Shown: positions 36,239 through 49,500, counted from the stretch's first letter. The stretch: 64,000 nucleotides of DNA from Klebsormidium nitens (GCA_000708835.1 DF237202.1:1-64000), one strand, 5' to 3'. Notes: a model not told the origin generated them from the sequence alone. A program made the numbers and translations.

Positions 36239-39200
36239 TCAAACCCCTCCAAAAGGAGGTAGCTTCGCCAGCTGGGTGCTGACGATCTCATGTACGTCCA
36301 CCCGATGGAAACGGATGATGAAGTTGACGTCTTCCCACAAGAACGCGAAGTTGCCATTCTTTTCCACCAACAACTGCCCGGGTACCCACTGCATGCAGAG
36401 AACAAGGTCAGAGGGTTGTTCTTATCTCGGAAAACCAGATTTCCAATTTACAAAACGGCGTTAATTAAAGTGGGCGTCAAATTTCAAAGCCGGGAAATGC
36501 ACACTAGTGAGTCTGAGTCCCTAGGAGAGCCTCGAGAAGGCCAACTCTGAGCCGTCCGATAGATTCAACTTGGACGTTCAAACCGTCCGATGTCCAGGTG
36601 CACTCGCGAGTGCATACGCCCACTTTAAAGCTGACCGATGTGAAACGACAAAAGAAACGCCACTTTCGCAAAAAGAGTGGACGGTTGGAAGTTGGCGATT
36701 CAGAGGAGACGCAGGTCAAACAGACACGGGTCAGCTTATATATGAAGTAGGGTTCCACATTCTCGAGCCCTTTCCGACGCAGCCGTCCTCCACATATCGG
36801 AGAGTAAAGAAAGGCCAAGCAGTACGATACGTTCCTGACTGCCGTGATTAATCAACAGACATCTCGAGCTGACCCTCAAACATTTTGGAACGATCAAGCA
36901 ACATTTCTGGCTTAACAATCCACAACAGAGCCTCCATCCAAGCCAATTGCAATCGGCAGGTGTGCTGCAGGGGACAGCAGACTGGAAACGAGCGGATCCG
37001 CATCAAATGCATGTCTCGTGGCGCCAAACGGTCGATATCTCATCTACGAAAAAGCATGCAGGCTGGTCAACTGTAGGCAGGAGAAGTTGCCGCACCTGGG
37101 GGTACCGGAAACCATAACCTGCAACGCGCCCGTAGCCACGATACCTGCAAAAAGGACAGTAGCAGTTCGTGATCAGAAGCAATTTGAGGCGGACGTTCCA
37201 ATTAAGAACGTCGAGACGGGTTAACTTCAACAGAGTTTCCGGCCCTAGTTAAGAATGTGAAGACGGGTTCGCTCCAACACGGATACTGGCGAGTTGGGTT
37301 AGGAGCACTGGCGCTTGGACTTCCGCACGAGCTTTGGTTGTAGAGGGGAGACAACGGGTCTCTGCAATTGTCGAAACTCGTGATTTGCCAACGACTATTT
37401 GAGATTTGACACGTGTCGAGTATGAACTGACTGCCGAATGCAGGAAAATGGGAACCCGCTAAGTAGCAGACTGAAGAAGCTACAAAGGGGAGCTTGCAAT
37501 GAAAGAAACCTGGTCGAGAAGAAGCGCAGCCAGTAAGGCTAACCGAACATGAAAGGCAGGCAATTGATAGAGAAACCAAACGCACAGAAGACCATTGGAG
37601 AAGACAATAAGCAGACAAAGCACTAGGAAGGGGTTAAAGGAGCTGATGTCAGATGCAATGGAAAGAAGCACGGCATTCTTAGGGGATTAGGGGAATGGGA
37701 GAAGATCGAAGGCAAAGGAAGGGCGGGAGAGAGACACGCACAACGGCTAGGAAGTTGGGACCGCATCTGAAGAAGTAGAGGTCAAAACCAGACAAAGGCA
37801 AAACCAAACGAAAGGATCACGTATAGACAAAGAGAGACGAAAAACTGAAAGGGAGAGGAGGAAGGCACAGAAACACGGCACACGAGAGACGAGCTTGAGG
37901 TGGGGAGAAGGGAACATCTGCGAAGAAAGTCACGGAGAAAGAGGGGCTACAAAAAAAAGAAGAGCACTGCGCACCTCTTCACAATGTTCTGCTCGATCTC
38001 CTCCCACTCGACGTCCAGTGAGTTGGTCACCACTTCCCCTGGGAGCGTAGTCGTCCGCTCGGACTCCAGCTTCACTTGGAACGACACCTCGCCGCACGGC
38101 ACGTTGGGATCGCCTGCCAGAGAAAGGAGCGGGATCAGCTTGACACTTTTTGATCAGATATTCACTCGAAAACTCAACATCTGCAATGCTCTTCGTAAGA
38201 AGGGATGAGCTTAACACTTTTGATCATACATTCACTCAGCAACTCAATATCTGCAATGCTCTTCGTAAGGCCGGCTTCAGCCGCGCTTATTGCTCACATA
38301 TGCTTCAAGACCAGGCTGAAATCATTTGTTCTTTTGCTCCTTGGGAAACGAAAGTCAGCGCCCCCTGGCTAGATCTTTCTTTTCCTACGGGCACTCCAAT
38401 CCACAACCCTGACGTCCGCAAAGAATTCGCTCCTCGTTGTAAACACGAAAAGAATGAATTCAGAATTAAGAACGATCGAGAAGGACAAATGATTGAGGTG
38501 CGCTCTCACCCAGCATCTTTGTGGCCGTTATCCGGTTATCATCAGTGTACGTGACCAACAAAATCTCCCGCCCGTGCGGCCCGTAGACCCCGCTCCACAG
38601 CCCCGCCAACTCCTGAACCTTGCTGGGCTCTGGCACCGCTATTTTCTTGTACGTCGACAAAGGAACGACGGTGCGCCCCGGCAGTTGCTCTGTAGGGCAG
38701 CCTGGAGAAAAAGCAGCATCACAAATGTTTCGTCTTCAACTTTTTCTGTTTGCCTTTTCCTTCGCCTTTTCCTTTTTCTGGAGAAAGGTCGAAGGGAAAG
38801 AAGCAACCTGTGGACTACAATTTCAACAGCGACCTTCTTGTACGTTGACAGGGGGACGCCGGTGCGCCCCGGCAGGTGCTCTGCTGGGCAGCCTGGAGAA
38901 TAAACAGCCATTCTCGCACGTTGAAAGCGGCCATTTTCCTTCTTTTTGCTGGGGAGGTCGATTGGAGGAAGGTTTTTGAAAAGAAGAAACAAGTGGAAAC
39001 GGGATGTCAACTGCAACCTTCTTGTACGTCAACAGGGGGACGACCATGCGCCCTGGCAGTTACTATGCTGGGCAGCCTGGAGAAAGAGAAACAACCATTA
39101 TTTTACCCATTTTTCTTTCTCATGAGCGTGTTGAATCTGGAGAAAGAAAGTCAACGGAAAAGAAGGAATCAACGCAAATGCGGTTGATAACTGCAACCTT

Positions 39201-42200
39201 ATCGTACGATGACAGGGGAACCACTGTATGTTCCGCCAGTTGCTCTGCAGGGCATCCTGAAAGGAAGAAGCATAGCATTAATGCACTCGCTCTCCTTTTT
39301 TAAAGAGCGAAAGGAGACTGACGAAGAACCTGAAAGAAACAAGCAACCAGTAAACTGCAACCTCAACTGCAAACCTCTTGTAAAATGGGAGGGGGACAAC
39401 CACACGCCCCGACAATCGCTCTGCTGGGCAGCCTAAGAAGAAAAAGAAGCAGCCAGTAAATGCCATTTTTCCTTTCCCCCAAGTGGAACAGGACTAAAGG
39501 AAGGGTCTCCAACCGAAGAAGCAAAACATCAATTGGAGATTTGACTCCTGCCACCTTCTTGTGCGTCCAAAAACGGGACAACTGGACAACAAGGGCCAAG
39601 CAATCAACCCACAACTTTTTCTTTTCCCTTCAGTGAAACAAAAGGGAAGAAGGGCCTGAAAGGATACACAACCAACCAACTGCAACGTCAACTCCAACCT
39701 TATTGTACAGCGAAACAGGGACCACCAAGCACCCTGGCAATTCCTCTGCTAGGCAGCCAGGAGATGAGAAGTTGCAACCTGGCTGCTCAGTTCTCATTCC
39801 ACAGGCAGCAAAATGAAAGAAAAAGTTTGAAGCAAACCATTGAACCAACTTACTGCAACAACTTTCCTTGGAAGCGCAAGTCTAAGCCGGATAAAGAACT
39901 GGATCAGATCAATCAACCAACACAAGCACACAATCACCACAATGAAGCTGCTAGAACGCCTCACCAGGTCCCCTTGGTGTGTTCGCCAATCGGAGCAGGT
40001 ACTCATACGCATGCCGCCTTATTTCTCCCGGCGCCTGGCCCTGCCCTTGACCCTGTGCGCGCGCCTCTAGTTGCTGCAACTCCGGGTTACTGGCCGCCCC
40101 TAACCACAGGTTCCGCACTAACTGCTGCTGCCGCAAGTGCACTCTCAGCAAGTACTGCCGTCGCGCCTCCTCGGCGGTTAACCCTGACCCTCCCCTAACC
40201 GGCTCTGGGCTGACCCTGTTGGCAACCCTCTCAGAAGAAACCCTTTCTGAGCTAACACCAACGCTTGTGGCCGTGCTGTTGTCTGGAGAGGAAACTTCTA
40301 AACCCCTAACCCTGCTTAACGTCGTTACCCGCGATAACTCCAGGCTGTAGCGAGCCTGGTCGGCCGTTCCACTACTAACTGCTCTCACCTCCCCTCGCCT
40401 CGTTATGCTTCTTTCTTGCAGCCTACATACCTCTTCCATTTCGGGGGGCCTTTTCCAGCTGCTTGCTTGGCCCCCTGTTTGTGAGGAAGGCTCCCCCTCC
40501 TCAACCCCCTTTTCTCCGGGCAGCCACTTTGGAAACCCATCCCCATAAACAAGCGTCCGAGACCCCTCTCCGCTGACTGAAGCACTCGCCCCTTGTGCCG
40601 CATCCTGCGAGCTTTCACCCCCCTCCCTAGTTGACGCCTCCCCTTGCTGGACTGCCCCCTCTTGAGGAACTGCCGGTTGCCCCCCATCTCTCTCGATGTT
40701 GACTCCAAACAGAGGGGGCGGGGCCCCCCTTCTCCCAGGGAAGATCGAGTCAGGGGGGCCGAGAGATTCTAGGAAGAACTCGGAGGCCTCGGCGTCGAGG
40801 TTGAGCGCGCCCGGCAAGCAGACCTCGATGTTGTCGCGCCCAGTTAAGAGGTTCACCAGGGAAGTGCCGTCGGGGCAGCCGATCACTTCAAATAATCTCA
40901 TACACAACAGCCCATGTCCTGCACATAAAACTCGTCAAAAGTCAAGAGCAGGAACCTCTTCCAACACTTGATAATGTCCTGGATATGACACAGCCCAAGA
41001 GAAGCAGAGCCAAGGGCCCGGTTGCAAATCTTGGTGTCAGGTTCAAGGTGGAGACTGTGAAAGGGCAAAAAAAGACCACCGGGCAAAGTCAAGAACCTCA
41101 ACAATTGACGAATGAGTCAAGCTTATCCTGAAATCTTGGACTGAGGATTCGATATACTCAAACCTTCCACCAGAAAAGGATTCAAATCCAGGGCTTGAGA
41201 ACACATCCAGGAAGGGTTTAGAAGGGGATTGGAAAATACCTGCTTTTCAGACTGTGTTAAGAGAACATTAACAAGCAGACCTGAGCAATCAGAAACCATC
41301 ATTCAAGGGCCATCAAGCTTCTTTGAAACGTCAGTGTCAATCAAACGGAATGTACTCTCCACAAATGTCGCCCTGAATCTTTAGGATCTTGAAGAAAGAA
41401 TCCTGCCCCCATTCTTTGGATCTTGAAAGAAGAATCCTGCCCCCATTCTTTAGCCTCACGACTTGGGTCATACCTGGTCAAAAGCCGCAGCTAAAGCCAA
41501 ACACAATGACCTTCACCAGTGCCAATGCAACGACGAACCAGGGTTTCGAACCTCCTTCAGAGCACCATATACTATCTTTTGTCCATGGAACCCATTGTCC
41601 TCAGAAAATGATTACGCTTGCAAGAGCGGCAGAGAAAAAAACACAGATGCATGAGGGAGTACCTGGGAGACTGCAAGTTAAGGAAGACATCCAGCTTCCA
41701 AGACACGGTGCAAAATATAAGATAAGGTCAACAGCTGTGACGAGCCTCTTTCTGGCTTTCACACGCGCAGCAATATGACAACATTCGTTCAGCAAATCTA
41801 CACTTCCCAGCAAATCTACACTTCTTCCAAATGACTACGGAGCAGTAATGGCCTCACACCAGCCTGCCTAGTGAAGTGTCTGCTGACGTGCACTCTAAAA
41901 GAAGCACAAAAACTCATAATATCCAGGCCTCGGTCCACGACGAAGAAGGAAGCAGATCATACTTATGTTACTGCTGTGTCAACCAAACAAGAGACAAGAA
42001 ATGTCTTACCTGTGCTCTGAGGTTGAACGCGGCAGGCAACTACTGACAGGCGACTCTGCGAAGTAACAGGAGTAATGTTAGGATGGCAATCCGACAGGCT
42101 AATATAAGCAAACCGCTTGCTGAGGCGAATGCTCAGTTGGTGCTCTCTACTACATACTTCTTGAGAGCCATGTGACAAACTAGCACATGCCTGTAGTCCA

Positions 42201-43865
42201 AGGACCCTGTCACAAACCTCCGTCAGAATGTCGTCTCCCATTACGAAGGTTAGCTTCAGAACTACTCATTCCTTGCAGGACTCAGCAATGTGAAGCACAT
42301 CCGCCTGTGAAGGTGCACAGGCCCCCTCATCCAAATCTGCTTCCCCAATGCACATGTTTACGAAAGTACAATCCGACTGAAGCAGACAATGAAGAAAGTA
42401 GCTGAGGCTAGCAAGCAATGCCTTGTTGAAACGGGCATGGTTCAAAGCAGAGCAGAATGTGTCAATTGGAAGTATGCCGAGCCATGACTCACCCATATGA
42501 CATGAAGTAAACCTCCCTTTGGAGCCATCTCCTTTGCAGACCACGTACCAACCTGCACTTCCACATGGAGTGCAATGTGTTCAACAATCTCGGACTATCT
42601 AACCGTGGACTTAGCTTGCACTTTGCCAGAATGTACCCAAACCTCTCAGAACAAAGCATCCGCCAGCATCAGAGAAGAGTGTCCCCCGTGTTGAACAGCC
42701 TGATGCTGACATCTACCGAGCTCGTTGGTCTTCTTCGGACAACCTCATGGAAATGTGAGAGCTAACCCTGCCATCATGGTCGGGCGATAATCGAATACAA
42801 TCAAATATAATAAAAAATAATAAAATATATAGACAGTCTCTGAAATTTTCAGTTTCCTGAAGGTCTCCTAAGGCGTATTCTTGATACAGTCTGCACCATG
42901 CGTATGACCACAGCGAGCATACCAGTGCCTGAAGAAAACTTCAAATCTGAATAGAAGCGGACTGCTTCTTGGAACCAATCTTGCAGGTCTTCAAGAACGA
43001 TTTGCACAAAAAAGATAGCGTCAGAAAGTACAAGAATCTCCGAGCCAATGACGCCGCTGCCCTGACAGTTACTCTGTACTACTAAGGTAGACAGGACACT
43101 GCCAACCTATGCAACAATCTTGAGAACCTCATGCCCTATGCTCTTCCATGACGGCATGATGCATCTGTCTGCGTGGAGCGACCCAAAAAAATGTTTGCAA
43201 GGAAGCGGCTCTGAAGACGCACCAGATGTGTAAAAACCCAACGAACTCCCTATTCCCACGACTACTACATGGTCGAGGAAGACTCTGGCAACTTGAGAGC
43301 GGCGGTGAGACAGAGTAGCTGCCGAAGTTTTGTCTGCATGACTGCACCGACCCTGACAAGAATGGACATCCAGGAGCAGGGCAGGTGTACCAGGGCAGTC
43401 TCCTAAGGTCACAACCACAAAACGCCCCGGAAGTTGAACTTTCAAACCAGCATGCCTTTCAAGTAGTCACTACGAAAAAAAATCTTATACTCGCGGCTAG
43501 CTCCTCCCCATGCACGCCGACAATCTAATCACGCTCAAAAACCATAAAATATACTTCGACCACGCTTGAGAAACGTTGTACAACCTAGACCAAGAAACCC
43601 CGTGAAAACCTCACAGACCACAACTCACCAGCCGTTCCAAGTCACGCAGCAGGCGGTACAGGGCCTTGTAAGATTGCATGCCAGGCCGCCACTCCTCTAG
43701 CTTGACCCGATCTGACCAAGGCTGACACATCTGCTTCCACACAACCTCAGAGCCAGCCGCTACCCTCATCTGATCACAGGTCCGAGACACGACCGCCAAC
43801 CCCTTGGCATCCAAAAACGTGAGGAGGTGCGTGAGCGTGTCTCCCGGCAACTCTAGCAGATCCAT
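36239..43865 (-). CDS. F-box protein with EXECUTER-type C-terminal domain
   Basis: Predicted substrate receptor of an SCF ubiquitin ligase, like the plant F-box/EXECUTER-related proteins (DUF3506). Exons: 43865-43629, 42552-42493, 42055-42010, 40918-39965, 38701-38510, 38113-37975, 37144-37096, 36388-36239; phase closes at every junction, giving 608 residues. F-box: residues ~2-50 (MDLLELPGDTLTHLLTFLDA). Residues ~80-145 hold VGTWSAKEMAPKGGLLHVIW, SVVACRVQPQ and HGLLCMRLFEVIGCPDG, as in the plant homologues. A long low-complexity region rich in Gly, Ser, Glu and Gln follows to ~430. The EX-type domain covers ~445-600: GLWSGVYGPHGREILLVTY, GDPNVPCGEVSFQVKL, GRVAGYGFRYPQ and a C-terminal FLWEDVNFIIRFHRV. 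EXECUTER proteins mediate singlet-oxygen signalling; whether this paralogue does is unknown. The intron before exon 38701-38510 holds six decayed copies of that exon's start. Confidence 0.88.
37490..37970. repeat. Purine-rich (transcript pyrimidine-rich) intron stretch
   Basis: In the intron between exons 38113-37975 and 37144-37096, about 480 bases are strongly GA-rich on the plus strand (GAAGG, GGAGA, AAAGG words). The resulting transcript is C/U-rich. No coding content. Confidence 0.5.
38137..38268. repeat. ~68-bp tandem duplication in an F-box gene intron
   Basis: Two units sharing ATTCACTC, CAACATCTGCAATGCTCTTC and TTTGATCA words lie head to tail in the intron upstream of exon 38113-37975. 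Confidence 0.8.
38834..39770. repeat. Six tandem decayed copies of an F-box gene exon start
   Basis: The acceptor edge of exon 38701-38510 (transcript CTCCAG then GCTGCCCTACAGAGCAACTG) recurs upstream. Copies lie at about 38834-38908, 39012-39084, 39195-39262, 39375-39437, 39549-39605 and 39697-39766, spaced roughly 150-185 bases. In the copies the CCAG/GCTGCCC acceptor and the Tyr-Lys-Lys region are variably kept. Copy 1 still reads GCPAEHLPGRTGVPLSTYKK, against GCPTEQLPGRTVVPLSTYKK in the exon; copy 2 has stop codons. The intervening DNA is also repeated, so this is a ~180-base satellite-like array built from an exon border. Confidence 0.9.
41383..41456. repeat. ~35-bp direct tandem duplication
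   Basis: GATCTTGAAGAAAGAATCCT and the following CCCCATTCTTT are repeated with small changes in the F-box gene intron. A separate 18-bp direct repeat (CAGCAAATCTACACTTC) lies at about 41790-41826. Confidence 0.85.
42788..42835. repeat. AT-rich low-complexity tract
   Basis: A run of AATA/TAAAA words (about 48 bases, almost all A and T) lies inside the large intron after the F-box exon. Confidence 0.7.
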
Positions 43866-46560
43866 GCTGGCAAACCAAAACCCCAATAGTCGAGCCAAAA
43901 GTCTGGCCAAAAGGGGTCAGTCGTTGCTGCTCGCCGTCTGCATGTAAGGGAGGGCAGTTGAGGAGCCACTAGTGACCAAGTCGCGTTCCTGCTCCCTGTA
44001 AAGCTTCTTCAGGGAAGATGATCACCCGCAATCTACAAGGAGCCAGCCTGGATCGCTTTCCTGGGTGGGTTTCCGCCCTGAATGATTTGGCACATAACAG
44101 GAGCTGTTGCAAAATTGCTCGAGCCACCCGTTCGCGGAAGACAGCTCACATATACCGGTAACGTGTTCTAAGCCCGCCAATTTCGGACAACCGTATTCGT
44201 GTTAATGGGCCGGCTTTAATGTCGTACCGGTACCATCATTTACGCCAACAACCAATGGTCAGACCCTTTAACAAGTGGTTTACAGGGTGCTTGGGTCTGG
44301 TACTAACCACAATCAAACAGTCGCAGCTGCCAGTTCACACGATCTTATGAAGGTCCACGCGCATTATTGGTCACGTTTGCAAACGTCATAATTTTAAAAA
44401 CGAAATCTAAGGACAACAAATCGAACGTCCTAGATTTGACGAAAGTATTATCTGAGTTATCGGAGCGCTCAAGATCTTTGTTGGAATCGTGGACGTGTAC
44501 CAGCCTTCTCTTGCTGTGACGTCGTCGGCTCAAAGCTTACGCAATAATACCAACTTGTGGGTTCCACATCCACGTGCCACTTGCTGGATTTTCGTAACCG
44601 ATCAAGGTAGGTAACACCTGCGGTCACGGTACTTGTGCGCCAAATATCGGAAAACATTGGATCCAGATTCCAGAGTCCAGATCCCGTCGCAAGTAAAGCG
44701 AAGCAAGTTTCGGTGTCCATTACTTCTACCCGGTGTATTTTAGGGTTATACTTCAAATGTCCGCTTCAGCTGCTTGGCACTTGGCCCGTACAAACAAAGG
44801 TACCGTACGGTACTCGAGTGCAAAACCTTGTTATTGGCATACTGTAACACTTCGATTATAAGATACCCCGGCCATGCATCTTGACACACCTCTAAGTTAG
44901 ACAAACCTTATGCAGGATTCCGAGTAAAATGCCCGTGCACTTTCAAGCAGCATCGCATCAAAATTTCAGCATCCGGATTCCGCATTTGTGGATTCTGGAT
45001 CCGACCTGTACCGTACGGCGGCTGCGGCGGGTGGAATCCTGGAAGCATGAGCATCATTGATCGCGGATCGGATGTGGTCCGCTGTGCGCAACCTACCGTA
45101 CGGTAATTGCGGGCGCCGTGGCCCCGGCGTGGGAAGCAATTTCCGAACGGACACTGAGGCTTGACACGGAAGCCCTTTTCATCGACGGCTTCCGCCTACA
45201 GATCAAGATTTTGGGTCGCCTTTAAACCGTAGATCTAAAGATATTTTGGACATTTGTGGATGACACCGTATTAGACTTTAGTTTTAACTTTTGTCCCCCG
45301 ATCTACCTACTTGACTTTGGTTGACCATGTTTTCCACGAGCTTCCCAAAGTAGGTGCGCGCGCGCACATATGAGCTTTGGAGGGGGTCTTCGCATCTGAA
45401 TCTTCGATCATAATGACGTCGTTCGCATTCCGACTTCTGCTTTTTGCACTGGCATGTCATGGCATGTGGACGGGCTTCTCAAAAGCCAAAACTACCTTAG
45501 AGCTCTAGCCGGCCACCACGAACCACTAGCTACCGCGCGCGATCGGATTTGCTATGACATGCAGGTCAGAATGGGGATTGGTACTTGCTTTTCTCGCACG
45601 AGCAGCGCGACAGAGGTGCCTTCATGCCTTCACATTTTGATCGGCTTGGGGGTCGCTCGCTCCATGGGAAAGGTTTTGGAAGTTGGAGAAGGGGGGAGCT
45701 TTACGTGATCAACGTACTGATATCTGGCAGTGGAGAGACCTCATCGACCTGGTTTAAACATCTAGTTTCGACACAGGAATGCTCATGATGAAATCAACAA
45801 CTTCATGCAAGCTGTACGTTGACCCGAAGGTAATTTTGCGTGATGATGGACGTTCCGTGTCGACCTCAAAAAGCTCGAGCTTGACATTCAATTTCCGTCG
45901 GGGGCCTCCGCTGGACTATATCTGGATACCATGCAAGCAAATCCTGATATCACGAAGCACAAGCGGCCTACGTTTTTCGCAGAGTCCGACCGACTTTCGA
46001 TGTGGCCGCAACCTTAAGTTCCGACCGTGACGCCACTTCAATGTTCACGTGTCTACAAACTACAAATCAGGGGAACACTTATTTGTAAGTTCGTGATTGA
46101 AGAGGCCGCCGAAGAAACATACTCGCGATTGTCAGTGTGCCGCAGATTGTCAGTGACGATCCGACAAATGACAAGTTGCTTCTGCGAATGTTTAGACAAT
46201 CCGTTCCTGGTCGCAACTTTTCAACTACAAGATATTTGAAAATATCAGTGAAGAGTCGATTTGACAGGCCGTGCGAGGTAAAGAGAACCCACTAAGCAGC
46301 TGTAGCGGTCGCTAATACCTAGACAACAGGCCCGTTAATGGAGTCCAAGGAAGATCCCACGAGAAATTGCGCGTTTGATCTTCTTATCTTTTTACAGTGC
46401 CCAATTTGTCAGGGCATCATCTCGGACAAGCGAAACGAAGTTGCCAAGCAAGCTGCCAGTCCTGAGACTAATCTGACAACACGTCTAGACTAACGAAGTC
46501 CTATGCATAAATAAGCTCCAGCTGGTAGAGCAAGCAATAAATACGACAATCTAGCCACGT
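43866..46560. other. Intergenic region rich in GTAC palindromes
   Basis: The segment contains the upstream region of the F-box gene and the 3' flank of the amidase gene. The 12-bp palindrome TACCGTACGGTA (or its core) occurs near 44803-44815, 45008-45016 and 45092-45104. No recognisable coding exon was found. A CG/GC-alternating run is near 45357-45366. Confidence 0.55.
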
Positions 46561-49500
46561 CTAGCAGCTTATCCCGTCGCAGTAAGTGGGCAGCGGGCGC
46601 GTCTGCGCGCCGCATAGGTTCTGCTCGACGTCATACGAGATGGCGAAAAGGTCGCCCTCCTTATACGGGTAAGAATGAAACGTGAGCCCCTGGGGAGTCC
46701 CGGACGTGGTCGTCTGGAGGGGGCACGGGAGCGAGATACCGGGGAAGCTGGAGAGAGGAAAGAGCGAAACGTATCACAATCAACATTCTGTTAAGAGTAA
46801 TAAGAAGGTCCTCATGTGCTGTTTAAAGCGGGACGCATGGCGTCGCCGGCTTAGCACTGTTACTTGTCTACGTCTAGTCGACGGTGTGAGGTCGTCCGAT
46901 CTAGTTAAAGATGACTCTTTCGAGAGCTGGGCTAGGCGTGTGACGTTTTGTCTCGGCGTGCGAATCCATCGACTTGAGTCAATATGTACTACAGCAACTA
47001 AGGCTCTGGTGCCAACAAATGTTGGCGCAAATGTGGTTTCGTTTGCAATTGAAGCATGACGTTTGACACTCCGGCAGCCAGCCAATCGTGAAGGTCCAAG
47101 TGCACCAGAAACTTATTGTGATTCGGTTTCTTGATTTTATCAGCTCAGTCGAGAAACGGATCCTTAAAAAGTACAGCCGGTAAGGTACTTCTATTTGCGA
47201 CGAGAATTGAAAAGCTCAAGCTTTACTGAATTACTTTCACAAAAGTTGGGGTCAAGATCGCGAAAAAGGTAGGGACCAATTGAGCATCTGTTTCGCTCGA
47301 GAAGGCCGGCAAGAGCAGCTCACCCAATACGCGCGAAGGTCCCAATGAGATTGCTCGCGGCCGCGACCGCATCGTAGCCGTTGGATGTGAACCAGTCTGT
47401 GATGCTGGCGGCGATCATGGACGAGTTCTGTACGGGAAAGCAACACTTTTTTTCATATCTGATTCTCTGGTCGGAGAAAAAAGCGGGAAAAAGTACAAGA
47501 TGAAATAGTCGATGGGTCTCTGAAATTTGATACAAACGAGCGGACCAATCAATCTGTCCTCTTCTCAATCTCCAGAAGCAACTTTGTGGTGCGACATCCC
47601 TTCAGTGCACCCTTACAGAAAAGATGCCCCAAAGATCCCCCTGCCGGATTACAAGAGAGAGATCGGAGGCAAAAGGGAGCAAACCTAGGAGCAAAAAGAC
47701 TCGGAAGCTCCGGCGAGAATGTGTATCTGCTCGCCAAGCCGGGGCGAAGCCCCCAGAAAGGGCCCTAGAGCAAGATCAACAAGTTCATCTGGTCTGTATC
47801 CTCGCACAGGTGTGCAGAGAAAAGAGGAAAAAGCGGGAAATAGTACAATAGTCGACGGGTCTCTGAAATTTGATACAAACGAGCGGACCAATCGATCTGT
47901 CCTCTTTCATTCTCCAGAAGTAACTTCTTGATCCGACATCCCTTCAGTGCACCCTTACAAAAAGATGCCCCAAAGATCCCCCTGCCGAATTGTAAGAGAC
48001 AGATCGAAGGCAAAAGGGAGCAAACCTAGGAGCAAAAAGACTCGGAAGCTCCGGCGAGAATGTGTATCTGCTCGCCAAGCCGGGGCGAAGCCCCCAGAAA
48101 GGGCCCTAAAGCAGATCAACAAGTTCATTTGGTCTGTATCCTCGCACGGGTGTGCAGAGCGAAGAGGCCGCGACTTAGGCTTCCACACATGTTGCAGCGC
48201 GGAGTTCCGCTGTCAGGATACGAAAGAAGAAGACGAAGCAACGCTAGCATCCGAAGAATCTGAGGGTTCGCGCCTCGCGGCCGCGTGCGCACCATCTTGG
48301 AGGAGACGTAGAAGGGATCCCTCTTGTCGCCCGTCTCCTCTGACGCGACAAAGAGGTCGTCGTAGAATTGGGCAAATGCCGGGTCGCCACGGCAGCACGT
48401 GCCGCCCTGAAACTCCAAGTCGAAGTACTGCAGAGTAAGAGAGCTTGGGTGGTCAATCGACTCTGATCCTTTTGACGAACAGTGACGGCACGAGGAGAAC
48501 GTTGTGAGGATCAAGTGGGGTTCAGGTTACCATGTACTCGACTGGCCGAGCTTTGCGAAAAGTTGAGATTCGGTCGAGTGCAAGCGTTATAAGATTACGA
48601 CCCAGAATATTTCAAGGTCCAAACCAGGGAGGAAGGTTCTGAGCCAATAGGATACGGCTGTTCCAAGCGACAATAACGTTACAGAAATCGAGTGGGGATC
48701 AGAAGTGGTGACGTACTCAAGTGGGTCATAATCTGATGTGGAAAAGGTGAAGCTCGGTCGAGTTCCAACGTCAAGCGATCATGATCCAGAGTTTGTGAGG
48801 TCCAAAGGGAGGAAGGTTCTGAGGCAGGAGGACACTACTCTTCCAGATACCTCGATCATAGAACTTTAGGCCATGCTTCTCCCAATCTTCTGCGAAACTG
48901 TCACTAAGCGTAACTTAAACCGGTAAGTGAGGCCCACGAGTACAAATAGCACAGCAAGCGGGAAGGCGGTCAGACTCCAGCCACTGGATGGCCTCCAATA
49001 AGCGCTTTGGGCGAACATACCTAAGCGGCCGGATCCTCACCTGCTTGTCATAAGCGATGAGGTCCGCGAGGGAGTAGAGGGGCGTGTAACCCTCCTTCCA
49101 GGTAAGCTCTGCAGAGACGAGAGAGATCGTATTGGCTGTTTGGGTCTAAAGCCAGCGCAGCTTTGGATCAGGGGACGAAATCAAGATGCGGAGAAGTTAC
49201 TGAGCGTCAACCACAGAGGTGCATAATTTAACAATTTGCTTGCTGTTCGTTTTTTACACCTCGGCAACAGACCTCTTCTCTTTAATGACATACACGGAAG
49301 CCTCCTAAAACAAAAATGGCCGTCTTAGGAGAAGGAAAGCTCCCGCATCAACATTACTTTCTCAACGAGCCGATAGCGACCTTAATTTCCTCCTTGCTGG
49401 TACTCTGTCGCCCGATTACAAGATATAGTTCTCTGCCTTCGGCTACACCGTTGACTCCGAGGAAAACTCTGCGGTCTCCGCGTTCAGACGTGGCTGCTAC

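Noticed and set aside
38834-39770. CRISPR array or satellite DNA as an explanation for the regular repeats
   Set aside because: Units are diverged, contain an exon acceptor and lie within a eukaryotic intron; no short repeat/spacer structure.
40180-40320. CCCTAAC/AACCCTG telomere-like words
   Set aside because: They are scattered within a coding exon of the F-box gene and are not tandem.
43107-43445. 112-codon minus-strand frame in the F-box gene's first intron
   Set aside because: The exons 43865-43629 and 42552-42493 join in phase 0 with family-matching sequence, leaving no room for it; no family similarity.
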